Translations under genes and position numbers: made by a program
Notes under the pieces: model-generated
The model's input: only the letters and a program-made list of their open reading frames with translations
What the model was told of the DNA's origin: nothing
The model's database searches: none
Assembly: GCA_964384485.1 (NCBI GenBank)
Contig: CAYLLE010000162.1
Span: forward strand, 1 to 6,796
Direction: 5' to 3'
Source: CAYLLE01 sp964384485
GTDB lineage: Bacteria; Spirochaetota; Spirochaetia; CAYLLE01
DNA: 6,796 nt
Shown here: one piece after another, positions 5,520 through 6,796 of the stretch
How the letters are laid out: the number at the start of each line of letters is the position of its first letter
Position numbering within the stretch: the first letter of the stretch is position 1

Positions 5520-6743
5520 ATGAACAACGATGACCTTCTTTCAAAGTGCCGTGAATACCTGGAAAAACTGTGTGTTCATATCCGTGACCGCTCTGTGGGG
5601 AGTCCGGGAAACCGGGAAGCCGCGGTGTTTTTCGAGGAGCGGATTTCCCGGCTGGGGTGGGAGACGGAGACCCAGCCTTTCGGCGCCGTTGACTGGCATG
5701 AAGGCGGAGCTGAGCTTTCCGCGGGAAGCCGGCAGTTCAGCGTTTCCGTGAGTCCGTATTCCCTCGGGTTTTCCGGTGAAGGTGAACTCGCGGCTGTCTC
5801 TTCCCGTAAAGAGCTTGAAGCACTGAACGGAGCCGGAAAGATCATCCTTCTATACGGAGAGATCGCGAAAGAGCAGCTCATGCCGAAAAACTTTGTCTTT
5901 TATAATCCGGAAGAACATCAGAGGACGGTAGCTGCTTTGGAGGAAAGCGGCGCGGCGGCACTTGTCTGCGCTACCGGCCGGGACGGCGCCGCGGCAGGCG
6001 GTGTTTATCCGTTTCCCTTGATCGAAGACGGGGATTTCGATGTGCCGTCGGTTTACATGACCGAGGAGGAGGGGAAACGGCTGCTTCCTTATGCGGGGGC
6101 GCGGGTCAAGCTCGAGTCCCGTTCGGAACGGATTCCAGGTACCGGATGTAATGTCGCGGCCCGGCGCGGCCGAAACAATGATGAGCGGATTGTTGTGACA
6201 GCTCACATCGACGCGAAAAAAGGGACCCCCGGCGCAATCGATAACGCCACCGGCACCGTAATTCAGATGCTGATTGCCGATCTATTATCAGATTACACCG
6301 GTAAAAAGGTGATCGAACTCGCGGCTTTTAACGGTGAGGATTACTTCTCAATTCCCGGACAGATGAAATACATTGAGCTGAACCAATCCCGGTTTGACAG
6401 TATCAAACTGAATATTAATATTGACGGCGCCGGCTATATAGAGGGCAAAACCGAGTTTTCATTTTATGATGTTGATGATGATCTCCGCGCCGCGGCCGGG
6501 GAGGTTATTTCCGGTTACCCCTCGATTCAGGAAGGGGGGAAGTGGGCCCAGGGGGATCACAGTATTTTCCTGCATTACGGCTGTCCCGCGGCGGCGGTTT
6601 CATCCGAGTGGTTTATCAAGAATATTGAAACCCAGGATATCACCCATACACCGAAGGATAACATCGGGATTGTTGATTGCGGAAAAGTAACTGAAACTGC
6701 CCGGGCGTTAGCGGAACTGCTCGGGAAGATTTGTGGTGATTAG
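5520..6743 (+). CDS. M28-family metallopeptidase-like protein with PA-like insert
   Basis: This 407-residue protein resembles zinc aminopeptidases of the M28 family. The N-terminal segment (HIRDRSVGSPGNREAAVFF, 20-38) is the usual lead-in. A PA-like lid/insert seems to occupy about 75-200 and interrupts the catalytic core. The core motifs are all present: TAHIDA (H229, zinc; D231, supporting Asp), GAIDNATG (D241, bridging zinc), FNGEDYFS (E273 catalytic base, D274 in place of the second Glu of the usual EE pair), NINIDGAGY (D302, zinc) and DITHTPKD (H376, zinc). There is no signal peptide or membrane helix, so it should act in the cytoplasm, unlike most secreted M28 enzymes. The ATG at 5520 is the only start in frame that gives the full N-terminus. 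Its Shine-Dalgarno is poor, GGGG at 5504-5507 about 12 nt upstream. GC content and codon use match the URO-D gene rather than the FrhB-like gene. The substrate, peptide or amino-acid conjugate, is unknown. Confidence 0.9.
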   Translation: MNNDDLLSKCREYLEKLCVHIRDRSVGSPGNREAAVFFEERISRLGWETETQPFGAVDWHEGGAELSAGSRQFSVSVSPYSLGFSGEGELAAVSSRKELEALNGAGKIILLYGEIAKEQLMPKNFVFYNPEEHQRTVAALEESGAAALVCATGRDGAAAGGVYPFPLIEDGDFDVPSVYMTEEEGKRLLPYAGARVKLESRSERIPGTGCNVAARRGRNNDERIVVTAHIDAKKGTPGAIDNATGTVIQMLIADLLSDYTGKKVIELAAFNGEDYFSIPGQMKYIELNQSRFDSIKLNINIDGAGYIEGKTEFSFYDVDDDLRAAAGEVISGYPSIQEGGKWAQGDHSIFLHYGCPAAAVSSEWFIKNIETQDITHTPKDNIGIVDCGKVTETARALAELLGKICGD

Positions 6744-6796
6744 GCAGCCATTTTTTTGACGTTCAGTATACGCCGGGACTTTTTCTTTGTACGTTA

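Noticed and set aside
5850..6206. 118-codon minus-strand open frame inside the peptidase gene
   Set aside because: It is antisense to a well-supported M28 coding region; its openness is explained by GC-rich codon bias.

Overview
The window looks like chromosomal DNA from a free-living anaerobe, most plausibly a spirochaete (Sediminispirochaeta/Spirochaeta-like). The signs are a response-regulator/GAF/PAS sensor of a type common there, a URO-D superfamily methyltransferase-like protein, a membrane-anchored FMN-binding protein, and a FrhB/FdhB-like Fe-S flavoprotein. The taxonomic call is an inference from protein style only. Five protein genes are well supported. I see no rRNA, tRNA, CRISPR array, phage module or transposase gene.

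Layout: (1) 66-1853, minus strand, is a REC-GAF-PAS-PAS signalling protein that stops right after its last PAS domain and has no kinase or cyclase output. (2) 1854-2108 is a divergent intergenic region. It holds a good sigma-70-type promoter for the minus-strand gene and a small element with the structure of a MITE (117 bp, 14-bp terminal inverted repeats, exact 8-bp flanking direct repeats). It also holds a 14-bp palindrome inside a promoter-like sequence facing the plus-strand genes. (3) 2109-3182 and 3195-3605, plus strand, form a two-gene unit: a URO-D family protein followed 12 nt later by a small membrane-anchored protein with a covalent-FMN (SGAT) motif. (4) 3606-5519 is a more AT-rich stretch holding one lone gene, a FrhB/FdhB-type F420 hydrogenase/dehydrogenase beta-subunit-like protein (3876-5105). 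It lies between two exact 24-nt direct repeats (3720-3743 and 5191-5214). After it comes a 414-nt gap with a large imperfect inverted repeat around 5221-5364. (5) 5520-6743, plus strand, is an M28-family metallopeptidase-like protein with a complete set of expected zinc and catalytic residues.

How the genes might fit together: only the URO-D/FMN-binding pair shows clear operon spacing. It suggests a cytosolic one-carbon or corrinoid-linked enzyme co-expressed with an extracytoplasmic flavoprotein, but the substrate cannot be read from the sequence. The sensor protein is divergently transcribed from that pair, so it may be related in regulation. The FrhB-like gene has different base composition and repeat borders, and appears to be an insertion into an otherwise more GC-rich backbone. 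The peptidase gene is probably independent. I did not find a recognisable new multi-gene system. The best candidates for something undescribed are the MITE-like element, the repeat-bounded FrhB-like cargo, and the structured 5221-5364 region.
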